The notes beneath the pieces were generated by a model, which did not search any database, was not told where the DNA came from, and saw nothing but the letters and a program-made list of their open reading frames with translations. From NCBI GenBank assembly GCA_018881555.1, contig JACAXG010000064.1:3911304-3975303 (forward strand): DNA of 64,000 bases, given 5' to 3'. The position numbers and the translations under genes were made by a program. This DNA comes from Amblyornis subalaris. Its lineage: Eukaryota; Chordata; Aves; Passeriformes; Ptilonorhynchidae. Positions 1 to 12,510 of the stretch are shown here, piece by piece (the first letter of the stretch is position 1; the number at the start of each line of letters is the position of its first letter).

Positions 1-86
1 CCACCTGGCTACAGCTTCCTGTCNGTTCCAGGCCTCAGGCTGGGTTTTGCCAGGAATTTCAGGCTGCAAGGGAGTAGATTCCAGAG

Positions 87-169
87 GTCAGGATGGCCGA
101 GCGGTCTAAGGCGCTGCGTTCAGGTCGCAGTCTCCCCTGGAGGCGTGGGTTCGAATCCCACTCCTGACA
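87..169 (+). tRNA. tRNA-Leu (anticodon CAG)
   Basis: Decodes CUG leucine codons in cytoplasmic translation. The complete class II cloverleaf is visible: acceptor strand GTCAGGA (87-93) pairs with TCCTGAC (162-168), followed by discriminator A at 169. The D arm contains TGGCCGAGCGGTC (A box). The anticodon stem CTGCG/CGCAG (114-118/126-130) encloses loop TTCAGGT with anticodon CAG at 121-123. The long variable arm typical of tRNA-Leu follows (131-144), then T stem GTGGG/CCCAC around TTCGAAT (B box). There is no intron and CCA is not encoded, as expected in a eukaryote. The nearest run of four Ts on the sense strand is only at 279-282; immediately downstream there is just TTCTTT, so Pol III termination may be inefficient or use a non-canonical signal. 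No mismatch in any stem, so it is probably functional. Confidence 0.97.
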
Positions 170-3100
170 ACTTCTTTGCTGGCCAGACCAATCCCATAGG
201 GAATTCTGCTGCCTCCCTGTCCAAGAGACACTCCTGGGAATGTCCCTGGTCTGGTCCAGCCCTGGGGTTATCACCCACTTTTGGTTGTTCGGGTTGGCAG
301 TGATGAGGTCGAATAGAGCGTCCATCCCACATGATTAACAGGTGGATTTTGGGATTTCCTCATCAACACCTGGCTCAGGTGGAATTTTGGCTTTTTCAGT
401 GTTTTGCAGGCACCAGCTCTGCTGCTGGCTGGNGGGTCCCACCTCAAAGGGGCAAAGGGTTCCAGCCCACGAGTTTCGAGGCTGACTGAGGGCTTTAAAC
501 GAGGTTTGAAGAGGAAGGGGATAAAATCCAGGCTGGCTGGGTGAGCCCAGGGGCACCACGCCCGTGCTGGCCTTGAAATCCATCTGCTTGTGGGATGGAA
601 GGCTCTACAGCGGGATCTGGACAAGCTGGATCNAAGGGCTAAGTGATCAAAAAATGAGCGAATGTGGCAATTTGTGACGTGGTTCCGTGGGCATGGTGGT
701 ATTTGGTAAAAATCAGATGTGATGNGCTTGGAGGTCTTTTCCAGGCTTAGCAATTTTATGACTCCAAAACCCCAGAAATCCTCTTCAAACCTAAAGAAGA
801 CAACAAGGCAAAAAAAAAAAAAGCAGCAGCTGCAGCAGTTAGAAGAATATTTTTATTGCACTATTTTTTTCCCAATGCATGTGTGGCTTCATAACTTTTA
901 TGCTGCAAATTCTTGGAGATGATGCCTTTTNTTGAGAGTGTTTTATCCAGCACTTGGGTACTGCTGGCAGTGGAAATGTCCTCATCTGTCAGAGCAGGAA
1001 CCACCAGCAACAACTGCTCCACTCCTCTTTCACAAGCATTTTTTGGTCATAGCTGATCACCACCGAAATCAAATCCCAAACCCTGGATTTCCTCCACCAT
1101 NCATTTTCCAAACCAGCAGCAAGTCCTTGAGATCCCTGTGTGCCTCCCGGGAAAAGAGGGAAGTCCAGGAAGCAAAGGTGCAAAAAAAAAAGCAGGAAAA
1201 CCNGTTTGTCTTGAAAAGCAAAGAAATTGGACNGAATGAATCATTCCATCTTTGCTTTCCCGATAAAAACAAGGCAGCAGCACTTTCTGTGGTCTCAGGN
1301 GTGCACCTTCCATTAAATATCATCACCAAAGGACCTTTTCTGCTGAAAAGAGTCCAGAGCTGATGTCAGGGCAGNGATGAGTTTCAAGCTTTAAGTTAAA
1401 AAATAAAGTCTTCGTTTGAGAGAGACATTGAGGAAGGAAAGACTTGGCTGCTGCCAGGGCCCGGGTCCAGCTGGGAATATAAAACCACNAAGGTTTTCAT
1501 GTCATGGTCAGAGTTGGTGACTCCACCNCTGCCCTGGGCAGTGAATAATTTTTTCCTAACGTCCAACCTGAACCTCCTTTGGAGCAACTTGAGGCTGTCT
1601 GCCTTTCTCCTGTCGTTAATTATGTGGGAGAAGACGTCAAGCCTTGTCTTTAATTAGAATGTCTGTTTGCAACAGCTTTCCCAAAATCAGATGTTCTGGT
1701 GCAGCCAGCACCGAGATGCTTCCCCCAAAACTGCTGCTGAGCAGGAAGGATGGAGTGTTTTGGGATCATCTGACTCCCACTGTGGAATGGTGCTCGTTCA
1801 GCACATCAAAATATCCAGTGAGCCTTGGTAAACTGCAGAGGATGGTGGGGAACAACTCCAAGTGTTTCAAAAGTGGGGAGGGAGATGGGATTAAAAGCAA
1901 AGAATGGGTGCAATTTGTCTCATCTCTGACTAAGGGCCCCAGAACTGTCTACAAGAATTTGCAGGATGTAAAACCAACAGAAAATGAGAAAGATTGGCTC
2001 AGAGTGGAACAAAGAGTGTTATTNGGAGCAGTGGGAAGTGAAAGAAAACACAGCCTGAACCGCTCAAGGATTTAATGTATTCTGCTGTAGACATTCCCAT
2101 TATATAACATTTGTATTAAAAACTTCACCTTTCCAGAAATATCTGGGGGTTTCCAGAGAATCTGATGATAATTTATCATCTTTGTGTGTGTGTGTGTGTG
2201 TGGTTGTTGTTGTTTTTAAATAGAAACAATAGAAAAAATAGTTCTGGCCTTCAGTGACTGATTGGAAAGAAACACCATCTGTAGGCTAACTTTAAAAAAA
2301 ACAAGATTATATAATAAAAGACTTTTGGTTGGAGTTTACCCTGATTCCTGGGTTCTTGCAAAGGCAGGAGGGCTCCCAGGGCTCCTCTGGACACTGAGTC
2401 CACTTTGGAGACACCTCAGAAACAGGATAAGGAAAGAGAAACGCTGGGAAGTTGGGAAATTTGGTTGAATTCCCCAGGAGAACATCCACTGCAGGAGAAG
2501 GACATCTCCCCAAAAATGTGTTCAGTGCCTTTCAGACTTTATATCTGTTTTTATATNTGGATTTAAGTATGTCCATGTACACAGATGAACATATGTGTAT
2601 TTATATATGCACATAAATGTGTATTCACGCATACATATAGGGAACTGGTGCTTTTCACATGGAATTTCATAGGAAATTAATGTCCTGCTCCCCAAATCCA
2701 GGTTGCAGAAGCTGCATGGTGGGGGAGAGATTTCTTTTCTGATCTTGTGAGGTGTAAGATTCTCCCCACAAACTGATGCCAAGTGTTCCAGAAGGAATTC
2801 TGAATCCCTTGAGGAAAATTAGCTGCATAAATAGGCAGGTAGGTGGATAAACAGACAGACAGGAACATGGAATTTGCTTGTTCCAACAACTTTTAAGTGG
2901 ACACCAACTTGGAATATTTCACAGCAAAAGTTGTTCCTTTTCTGATGAGCTTTAACATTTGTATTCCAAGGAATTTCATGGTTTTCCTGAAGTCAGAATA
3001 ACCTCAGCAGCTGATCCCTGCAGCTTTGATTTGCATCCAAATATTCTGGAAGAGGTATCCCCTCCTGGCCAAGGGACTTCAGGGCAGTCCTGTGTCCAAG

Positions 3101-3200
3101 GAAGTTCAGAAAATTGCCTGGATTTCTCCTTTGAGATGATCCAGCAGAATGTGGCAGGAACATGTTCAGCTTTAAAACACTGGGCATCGGGACAATCCTT
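170..3200. other. Unique intergenic sequence with a (GT)10 microsatellite
   Basis: No gene is supported here. The longest open frames (about 140-165 codons) lack recognisable domains and overlap one another on both strands. The only repeat seen is the GT microsatellite at 2183-2202. Short AT-rich stretches (2100-2330, 2520-2660) show no coding or RNA structure that I recognise. Confidence 0.6.
2183..2202. repeat. (GT)n microsatellite
   Basis: About ten GT units, followed by a short GTT-rich extension to about 2214. Confidence 0.95.
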
Positions 3201-3218
3201 GGGAATGCCTTTCCTAGG

Positions 3219-3495
3219 GAGAATATCCCGAGTTGGGAGGGACCCACAAGGATCGGCGAGTCCAACTCCTGCTCCTGGACATCCCAACAATCCCACCCTG
3301 TCCCTGAGAGTGTTGTCCAAACACTTGTGGAGCTCTGGCAGCCTCGTGACCATTCCCTCGGGAGCCTGTTCCAGTGCCTGACCACCTCGGAGAGAAAAAC
3401 TTTTCCAAACATCCAAGCNGAACCTCCCCTGGCACAACTTCAGGCCGTTCCCTCGGATCCCATCACTGATCACCGGAGAGAAGAGATCACCTCAC
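3219..3495 (-). mobile_element. CR1 LINE 3' fragment
   Basis: Reads in reverse as the non-coding 3' tail of a chicken-repeat-1 element of the subfamily that begins, on the plus strand, 'tatcccgagttgggaggg', then 'tccaactcctgctcctgg' and 'gcctgttccagtgcctgac'. CR1 moves by target-primed reverse transcription and usually leaves 5'-truncated copies such as this one. No reverse transcriptase sequence is present. Confidence 0.88.
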
Positions 3496-6400
3496 TAGTG
3501 AAATCCCATCCCATGCCCTGATGTGCACCTCTGATCTCACAGCACACCCAGAAATGATCTTTTTTTCCCCTGGAAATTGCCTGATTTTCGAATGGGTGGA
3601 AAAATGTCCACGTGTGAGCAGGAAGGATTTGGGGAGGGGGAGGAAGACACTCCAAATCTGAGGTGTTNACGGTTGCCCAGCCGATGGAGGGGAGTTCAGA
3701 TGGGCTGCTCCAGCCTCCGTGCCTTGTGGGAAGCTCCGTGGTGGTATCCAGACAAATCACCTCCCACGCACCCCAGCTAATTACTGTTCTTTGCCCAATT
3801 AGCACAGAGCAATCCTCCGAGCGAAAGCAAAACATCTGCACCCACCAGAAGGGAAGGCCAGGAGCTGAATCCAGAATGTGTCTCCTCTTTCCAGCAGGAA
3901 ATCTGTGCTGGTTGGAGCCTTGCTCTCCTACTGGAGCAGGAAATCCAACGAGAGCTGGCAATAAACACACGAAATTGTGTTTCAGCTCCTGCAGCCCCCC
4001 CCAAACACAGCGAGGGAGCTGACACAGGAAAGCCAAAGGGATTTCAGGCCCGAGGTTTATTCCATGCCCCGCTTAATTGCTTTTAATTTACATGGGAAAA
4101 GCAGTAATTTCTCTTTTCTTTCTTGGTTGCTCTCGAGTCTAAAGAATCCAACTGCATTTTCCCCCCTTTCAATCATTGGGCCCAACCATGATTAGGACAG
4201 GGCTTTTTTCAGCCTGGTTTTGCTGTTACTGCACAGTTTATATTGCTAATTAGCATCTATTAAAGCTGTTATCCCATTCAAGCCTTGATGAATGGAGATG
4301 GAAAGGAATAAGGCATCAGAATAAATCAGAGCAGGAGAAACTGAGCTCTCCTCTGGGAAATCTCTCGGAGCCAAGCGTGCCTGGATGTGAGCGGTGGAAT
4401 TTTGTGTATGCACCTCCTATCATTGTTATGTCTCTCAAACCTGTTATCCAAGGGCTGGATGTTATAAAAGTTGTCATCCTGGAACATCTGGGAACAGCAT
4501 CCTGTCTCCAGGATCCAATGAGCAACTGCAGATAACCAGGAGAAACATAAACACTGGGAGAAAAAAATTAGTAACATAAAATCAGTGTTCGGAAATCTTA
4601 AGTTCAGGGATTTTCCAAGCCCAAGGTGTTAACAGTGCTTGATGGAAGTTATAAAAATTATAGCGGGCAGTGATATCCTGGGAAAACAGAAAATTTACAA
4701 TGGGAGGGGCAAAGGAAAGACCCTTTTGCCTCCTCGTGTTGTTGGGGAACTGAATCTCGGAAAGAGCAAAGGTCAGTGGTTCAGGAATTATGATTAATAC
4801 CTAGGAAAGGGGAATGCAAATGGTGTCACTGCTGAAGGGAATGTGATTTCCAGGGATAACCCATCAGGTGGACTCTGTGAAGCCCNGGCACAGCCCAAGA
4901 GTCCACTTGTATTCCTGATACAGGAATCCTTCCCCAGAAAAACCAAAATCCAAATCAGAGCTTTTTCTTAAAAAGACATTTTAAATGAAATCCAAAGTAA
5001 ATATCCTGCCTCTTCAATTTCCCAGCCTTTCCTCTGCCTGAGACCCCCATTTGTGGGATGCAGGGTGGCACAGGTCTCTTTCTTGTCCCATATGAGATGG
5101 CAAAATCCCCAGCAGGTCTTTATATAAACATTTACACAGAAGAAACCACTCCTGTTTCCTNTATTCCATCCCATGGTGAAAAATTCCAGCCCTTATCCTG
5201 TGTCTTTCCCTTTTTTCTGTGACCTCTCGGTGGGATGCATCCAAACCAAGTCTGCCTCCAAACCCCATGCAGTGAGGTTCCCTGCCTTTACTTGGACAAA
5301 ACATTTCCACGTTTTCCCGTGGAAGAGGCCTCCATATGTGGAGCTGGCAAAGCTGCAAAAATCCTGGAGAGATGGACCAACAAAGACGAGCTCTGGAGAT
5401 GCGGTGGTGTTCCCTGTGTTGGAGATCTCCATGTAATTCCNTGTGCAGGAGAAATCAATAAAAGAGAGTTGGTGGGTAAGACTGGAAGAGGGAATCAAAG
5501 CCCATCTGGAATTAAATCTGGTGAGGGACATGAAGGGCAGCAAGTTTTCCACAGGAATATCAGCAGCAGAAGGAAGAGTGAGGAAAACTTGCTCAGCAGG
5601 GTGGGAATTCTGGNGGGAAAGAACATGGGAATGGCCCAGGTACTCAAGGTCTTCTTCCCTTGAGTCTTTGCTGATGAGATCCACCTTCAGAAATCCCTGA
5701 TTCCTGGACCAGAGCAAGGAAAGATTTATCCTCAGGGGAGGAGGATCCAGTTAGGGAACACTAAGACAAAATAGACATGCAGGATCATGGATGAGGANGG
5801 GATGCATCCATGGGAATTGATGTCACAGCAAGGTCACCCTGGCTCATCTTGGAAAGGTCGTGGTGACCCAGAAAATTCCNGGGAGCAGAAGGAGGCAAAT
5901 GTCACTCCTGCCTTCAGGAAGGACAGGAAGGGGAACTCAGGACAGGGAGTTGTCATTCCTTGNGAAGCTGATGGAGCAGCTAATCCTGGAAACTGCTTTG
6001 GAATACATTCAGTTATTCGAATTTCNGTGAGGGAACTCAATGATCATCGTGGGCAATGCCTGTGGAAAAGTGGGATTGATGGTGTGCTGAGATCCCTGGA
6101 TTTTGGGCTCTCTGATGCTCTGAGTCTCTTAGTGCTGTTTGCAAACTGCTCAGAGCAGGAACAATCTGTTCCTCCAGTCCTTAACTGCAGTGGGATTTCG
6201 CTCCGAGTCTGGATCCTACCACGACTAAAATGTTACACATTCCAAACCGGAATAATTTGGGTGGATTATTGACACCAAGGGCTGGAAGGACTGAATTTGA
6301 GAAGGGCTGAATGACCCACTGGAGAGGCCCTTTTTACGAGGAATACAGATGGATCTTGGATCATTTACCTCTTCAAATAAGGGTAACAAATATTATTTTA

Positions 6401-7677
6401 CACCGTGCCAGGCAAAGGATAGAAAAGAAAATCTCTGCCCACTAATGTTGGTTCTACTCAATGGAGGACTAAAATCACATTTTCTTCGATAGAAAATTTT
6501 TATCCTGAGATAAAGAAAAGCCTCTGGTCTCTTTTCGGGAGTCCTGGTAGAAACATAATTTATATTGAGGGTAATTAACAGGTTTATGAATGTAATAATA
6601 GATATTTTGAAGGTCTGGATGTTTGGGAGATCAGNGTTGTCCAACCCGTGGCGTGTCGAGCACGAGGTACTCTGCAAAAACCTGAAATAATATTTGGAAT
6701 TGACTGGAAGAAACCCCATCAATGGAGAAGGGGAACGACCCAAAATTCTGCCTGACAGTGAATGAACCAAAACTGTGGCAAAACAAACCAGCAAACGAAA
6801 AGTTAAAACTGATGCTCGTTNTAAGGTGTCTAAAACCCAAAAGCCACCACAGCAATGCCACAAAAACAACCGGAAAAACGGCACTGAAAAAATTGCTGCC
6901 TGTTACGTTAAAGAAGGTTATGGGTCCCTGGTGTGAAAGTGCAATTCTTGTGTTCCTTTTTTCCACGGTGTTTACGTTTCTTAGGAAGTTTTGGGCACAG
7001 AAGTTGGGAGGAAAAACAGTTTGTTGGACTCATTTCCTGCTGAGAGCTCTGACAAAGGAACCTTCCGCTTCCAACCGTGCACTGGAAACAGAGATAAAAC
7101 AGGGGGGACCTGGCCAGGTGGGAAAGTCAAGAATAAGCAGAAATGAGGAAAGTCACAGAAAATGTGTGACCAAGCCTCATGAAATAGAGAAGAAAAGAGG
7201 CTTTTCCCCAGGGATCCCAAAAATGCAGTTTTGTTGCAACTCAGAAAATACTGGAAACGGATGCTGGGAGAAATGGATCTGTTTTATAAAACAATCATTC
7301 AAGGACATCTTTGTTTTCAAATCCAATTTTTCTCCCCTCATTTTCTCCAGGAGATCCAAAGACCTTTAATTAAACAACACGTTTATCCAGCTGGAGTTCA
7401 GGGAAGCAAACCTTTAGAGAAGCAAAAACAACTCAGTGAGGATTTTTTTGTGCTTATTTTAATTCAAAATTCGAGAAAATCCACTTCAAAGCTTTCTTTG
7501 ACTCCAGGATCCATCACATTGGCACTCAAAAGCTGTTCAGGGGTTTTAATAAGTGGCAGGATAGGAATCCAATTTTGATAACAAAATGATAACTCTCAGA
7601 ACTATGGAGTGGGGAAGAGTGAGGAATAGCTGGGAAATCCTGCAGCAGTAGTGTTGATACAGATCCTGAAAGTTTAT
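3496..7677. other. Unique intergenic sequence, no gene recognised
   Basis: Mostly AT-moderate single-copy sequence. A 215-codon open frame at 6722-7369 (+) is the longest open frame between the left edge and about 22 kb, but it has no domain and no supporting splice or promoter signals. An AT-rich stretch near 4080-4320 contains TAATTAGCA- and TTAATTGC-type homeodomain-like words, which are too common to call. Confidence 0.55.
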
Positions 7678-7765
7678 GGAATCATAGAATAGTTGGGTGG
7701 GAAAGGACCTTGAAGATCATCCAGTTACAACCTCAGGGACAACTTCCACTAAACCTGTTTGCTCA
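7678..7765 (-). mobile_element. Short CR1 3' fragment
   Basis: Plus-strand 'atcatagaatagttgggtggg' then 'aaggaccttgaagatcatcc' and 'acaacttccact' are the last ~85 bases of a CR1, reversed. One of the shortest copies in the window. Confidence 0.8.
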
Positions 7766-8064
7766 CAGAAAAAAATGTGAGTTTATTTCTATAAATATCC
7801 CCATGGATCCCTATTTGAATAGCTTGGTACCTTTGTGTTCACTCTTCACTGGTAGATTTTGTGAGCTTTGCTTATTCTTTTTTTAGTTTCTTTTGTGTTG
7901 CAGTAGAGGCTCTGCTGTTCCATGCTGCAGCCCCTGGGAGACACCAGGAGGTGAAATCTGCCCTTTGGTCTCACACAAAAATAAAAATTCACTGGAGTAC
8001 TTGCTTTGGGTCCTGCACTATTTTAGAGGCAGCCATACATTTAATCCATAATTCTTTCTCTGTC

Positions 8065-8214
8065 TTTCCTTCCTTCCTTCCTTCCTTCCTTCCTTCCTTC
8101 CTTCCTTCCTTCCTTCCTTCCTTCCTTCCTTCCTTCCTTCCTTCCTTCCTTCCCTCCCTTCCCTCCCTTCCCTCCCTTCCCTCCCTCCCTCCCTCCCTCC
8201 ATCCCTCCCTCCCT
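8065..8214. repeat. (TTCC)n / (CCCT)n pyrimidine tract
   Basis: About 150 bases of pure pyrimidine on the plus strand: perfect TTCC units at first, grading into TTCCC-TCCC and then TCCC units near 8154-8214. The open frames across it (poly Leu-Pro-Ser, or Glu-Gly-Arg on the other strand) are artefacts of the repeat. Confidence 0.97.
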
Positions 8215-8990
8215 GAGATTTTTGAGAGTTCTGGAAAGNTCTAAANTATTTTTATTGACTTCTGGGAACTGCTTTTTCTTCTCAGCCCTCATTTTACTGT
8301 TCACACATTTTTAATCTCCAAACGGAGATCTTGAAAAAGCAGCATCTGGCTGAGCAGGAGACTTCAAGACCAACTTATCCAAGACCAGTTGAGCACAATA
8401 ACCTGGAGATCACAATGATCTCTTCATTTTATGAATCTGCCTCTTGGCGAATCTGCTGGCTTGGAGGAGCCACCCCTGAATCCTTGGTATCCCATCTTCA
8501 AAAAAATTTGGCAAACAAGCAAAAGTCAGAGCTTGTGCCAGGGTTATGAGAACTGAAAAAGAGCCTTGGGAAGGGCTAATGGCAGGGAATTTGTTTGGGA
8601 ATCCCTCGTAATTACCTCTAATGGTGTAATAAACTACAAAAACCAGGTAAGCCACCACCTGCATTCCTAAAAAGGTGACTTCTCCCTGTAAATCAGTGTA
8701 TTGTGAGGACAAATATATGGAATTGTGCTTCTGAACACAAGGTTCTACCTACCAGGATTCTTTCCAGGCCCTAAGGCTCAGCCCAGCTCATATNCCCAAA
8801 CACTGTTTCTCCCCAAAGAAGGTGACTATAACCAAAATACCTGTTGGACTCGGCCAATGCTGCTCCCCAANCCATACCTTGGGGTTGTCCTGGTCNAACT
8901 GCAGCTGGCACAGGCCGAATCATCCCAAAAAGGGGCAGGATGGACCATCACAGGCCAGGAGTTGTGTTTGCGTGAACCTCTCTAGGTTAA
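8215..8990. other. Unique intergenic sequence
   Basis: Between the pyrimidine tract and the next CR1 I see no gene, RNA or repeat beyond scattered A-rich words. Confidence 0.5.
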
Positions 8991-9215
8991 GATCATAGAA
9001 TTAAAGAATGGATTGGGTTGGAAGAGACCTTAAAAATCCCCAAGTTCCAACCCCCTGCTGTGGGCTGGGCCNTCTTTCACCACCTTTCCCAAATNTCCCA
9101 GGTGGCTCCAAGCCCCNTCCAACCTGGCCTTGGACACTTCCAGGGGTGGGGCAGCCACAGCTTCTCCAGGCAACCTGTGCCAGGGCCTCTCCCNACATGT
9201 TCTGTGGAACTTGGC
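8991..9215 (-). mobile_element. CR1 LINE 3' fragment
   Basis: Starts with the reversed terminal octamer 'gatcatagaatt' and runs through 'gccttggacacttccagggg' and 'caacctgtgccagggcctc'. Several Ns fall inside it. Confidence 0.9.
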
Positions 9216-10365
9216 CTCAATGAGGGCTTCTTTTTTGAAGCCGAACCACTTTATTTTGACAACCAAAGGCCATTTCCAAGAGCAATTCCCGCAACAGGTA
9301 ACAGCTTTAACACGCCAAAAAAGGCAGCTGTTTCCTTTGCTCTCGCTGCATCTCTCTGACCATGCCCACTGTCAAAACAAGCAGCAGTGCTCCCATTCCA
9401 CTTTGTTTTCACTCGAAACGAATGCCAAACCAAACAAAAATATCCCGCTGGTTGCTCTGCACACAAGATCAAGAAGGATGGCACCTTCAGGGCCTTGCTG
9501 CGTCCTTCCAACAAAGGAAANAAATCCGGCATTTCCAGGAGGGCTCTGTTTTCAGTGATCCCAATTCTGTTTCCTCTCCTTTGTGTGTCACTGGCACTGC
9601 TGGGTGCTGTCGCTGAGTGACAATTTTGGCTGCCTGCACAGCATCTTCAAACGTGACCCTGGCAACTGCTGCACCCCAAAATATCTTGGTTTACCAACTC
9701 GACGTGGTTTTGATGCTTTCACAGCACCCAGTGCACCCAAAAAAGGACATATGAGGGTGACTGCTTGCAGAAAATGAAGTTTTCTANGTCCATCAGAGGC
9801 TTGAGGCTTTATGATCCTTATTTTACGCCAGTGAATTGAAGCAGAACATCCTGAATTAAATATAAACAGTCTAGGAGTGGTGCCAGCTAATAAATGCCAC
9901 GGTAAACAGGGAATCCCACCTGCTTCCAGGTGTCTNTCTCGTTTAGCGGGATGAGAGCAATGGGCTTGGTAAAGTTACACCGTTCTAAGTCGTTCCAAGG
10001 AATTCCCAGAGCAGGAAACTGCCATGGAGCAATGAACACAGATCTCCCCCAGCAGAGCTCAAAGCGGAACAGAAGGATGTGAATAGATGAGCATCCAAAC
10101 AGGANCTGAGGTTAAATTGTTCTTTGGAATAAACTCAGTGTAGAAGGAATTGTAGTCCCTGAACTATTTTTTTTTTTCACTGCTAATTAAAAAAAGAACC
10201 TCAGATCATAAAAGAGTTTATTCTCAAATCTTCGAGGAAGATACAGAGGGAACGCTGCTTCCCCAGCTGCCAGATTTTAAGGAAATGAGAAATGCAAAAT
10301 GATTGTTTTCNGGAAACTTGACGATTTTTTTAATTGCCTCTACTTACCTCCAATTTTCCAAATAC
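9216..10365. other. Unique intergenic sequence
   Basis: No gene supported. Overlapping open frames on both strands (up to 142 codons) show no family resemblance. Confidence 0.5.
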
Positions 10366-10540
10366 CACAGAATTGGAGAATGGCTTGGGTTGAAATGGAG
10401 CTTAAAGATCATCTCGTTTCACCCTCCTGCCATGGATAGGGACACCTTCCCCTATCCCAGGTTGGGGACACCTTCCACTATCCCAGGTTGCTCCAAGTCC
10501 CATCCAACCCGGCCTTGGACACTTCCAGGGATGGGACAGA
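10366..10540 (-). mobile_element. CR1 3' fragment with an internal 26-bp tandem duplication
   Basis: The usual reversed CR1 tail ('cagaattggagaatggcttg', 'gccttggacacttccaggg'). Uniquely in this window, the 26 bases at 10439-10464 are repeated with one difference at 10465-10490. Confidence 0.9.
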
Positions 10541-11415
10541 TTTCAGANTATTAAACACAACACCTTGAAGGGAGACCCTTGCAGAAAGCAAAGTTACACT
10601 TGCAGGACATGGAGGGAGAAAATTAAAGGGTCAAACCCAACCAATTAAGATGTACATTCAATTAATTGATCTTTGAAAATAAGAGGGGCAAGTGTTGTTG
10701 GAGAAAATGCATTAGAGAAAAGGATGTTGCTGGTCAAGCAGGTGCTCTGAGGGTTCCTGGCATGATGATTTGTGCTTATTGTTAATTATTTGCTCTTTTC
10801 CAGTTGTTTCTTCCCTAATTTTTCTCTTTGTAGCCTGTTTAGNTATTCAACACGTTTTTAATCCATCCAGAAGTCTGATTCTCGCTCCTTAGTTTCGATG
10901 CCAGGATTTCTTTTCCATTGTGATTTCGAGACACTGGACGTTCATATCCCATAATAATTCTCTCCAGAAAGGTAGGCTCTCAAACTGCCACGTGCACNAG
11001 CGACATTTCAACGTGTCTCCTCCTCATGAACCCACAGAGATTTCTCANATCCTAATTAGGAGCAAGAAGAGGAATCGGTTCCCGCCCTTTCTAGACCTCC
11101 CTTCCCCTAGAACTTCTGCTGTAATTTTTAAATACCTTTTCCTCTGCCATTTCATCCCACACGAGTGCACCAGGGCAGCTTTCTCCTGGAGATCCTTTGC
11201 GTTTTCAGAGCTTGTGGGGCACGGAGAAAATTCAGGAATGGTTTTGTAACCATCTGGAAAACAGGTCTTTTCTGGGATGAGAAAAGAGGATAATGCCCAT
11301 TTTTTCNTGTGTTCTGGGCCAGCAGAGCTGGGTAAACTCCACACTGGTCACATGGGAAATAAATAAACTGCAGCTNCTCTTAACCACAGGCTCGTGTGAT
11401 AAACATCCCAGAGAA
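10541..11415. other. Unique intergenic sequence
   Basis: AT-rich in the first half. Nothing coding or repetitive recognised. Confidence 0.5.
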
Positions 11416-11505
11416 ACAGAGAATTGTGGAATTATTGAAGGGTAGGAAGGGACCTTAAATATCATTCAATTCCACTAAATCCAGCTGCTCAGAGCCCCAT
11501 CCAGC
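11416..11505 (-). mobile_element. Degraded short CR1 fragment
   Basis: 'ggtaggaagggaccttaaat' followed by 'atcattcaattccact' is a diverged reversed CR1 tail. Confidence 0.65.
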
Positions 11506-11967
11506 CCACTATGGGATTTCTCCTGGGTGAGTCAGTGAACCTCCAGTGTCTCAGGCAGGTCTTGGATTTACAGTTCAACCCCAGCTTCAGACTGATCTCA
11601 ATCTTTATCTCAGAGAAAAAAAGCTTCTTTTGGCTGGTTTCAAAGAAGTGATATTTCCATGAGAAATGTCTCCTTTCCAGGGATTTGACTTTTTTTAATG
11701 AGCAAACCAAACAGCCCCTCTTTTCACCCTTCACTCCAATCCCAAACCATCGCTTGACATTTCTCAGTCTCCGACCAAAGCCCTCAAAGTTTCGTGTTTC
11801 ATCTGGAAAAGGTGTCAGCGCTGAAATGTTCTACGAGAAAAATAAACACCGTGCCCGTTTTCCACTTGGCCTTGCCGTCCTTGTGGGCTCTGCCACAGTA
11901 AAATCCAGGAGCTTTCCTCGGTGCTGGCTCTAGGGAAGTNGAATGATGTGGCCATCAGGAGCCCAAC
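11506..11967. other. Unique intergenic sequence
   Basis: No feature recognised between the two CR1 copies. Confidence 0.5.
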
Positions 11968-12215
11968 TCACAGAATCCCAGAATGTTTTATGTTGGAAAA
12001 GACCTCAGAGGTCATCGAGTCCAGCCTGTGACCCATCCCCACCTTGTCACCAGCCCAGAGCACTGAGTGCCACATCCAAGCATTCCTTGGACACCTCCAG
12101 GGATGGGAACTCCAACACCTCCCTGGGCAGCCCCTTCCAATGCCTGACAATCCTTTCCATGGAGAAATTCTTCCTGAATTCCCCACTCCTGGTTGCTGGA
12201 CTGTTCCCTGGGTAG
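11968..12215 (-). mobile_element. CR1 3' fragment, 'gagtccagcctgtgaccc' subfamily
   Basis: Differs from most copies here: plus-strand 'ttatgttggaaaagacctc', 'gagtccagcctgtgaccc', 'gtgccacatccaagcattcc', then the shared 'gggatgggaactcc'. Belongs to a separate CR1 subfamily. Confidence 0.85.
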
Positions 12216-12370
12216 CAGCATCAGCAGATTCAATGTAGCTCCTCACTTGTACCAATGAGGGAAGAGCCAGCCCTTGGGTTTTGTGCATCCTGGTGCTTTT
12301 AGTGGCCCATGGAGCTCTGAATTCAACCCTATTCCATAAATTTGGTGGAATTAGCAACTGGTACGCTGGA

Positions 12371-12510
12371 AAATCATAGGATGGCTTGGGTGGGAAGGGA
12401 CCTTAAAGACCATCTCCTTCCAACCCCTGCCATGGGCAGAGACACCTCCCAGGTTTCTCCGAGCTTCATCCAACCTGTCCTTGGCCACTTCCAGGGATGG
12501 GGAATCCCAG
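12371..12510 (-). mobile_element. CR1 3' fragment
   Basis: Reversed tail from 'aaatcataggatggcttggg' to 'ccacttccagggatgggg'. Only about 160 bases separate it from the previous, different-subfamily copy, so these are two independent insertions. Confidence 0.88.

Noticed and set aside
6722..7369. 215-codon plus-strand open frame
   Set aside because: No recognised domain, no promoter or splice context, and composition like the surrounding non-coding DNA.
8041..8304. Gly/Glu/Arg/Lys-rich repeat protein
   Set aside because: It is a translation of the TTCC/TCCC microsatellite.
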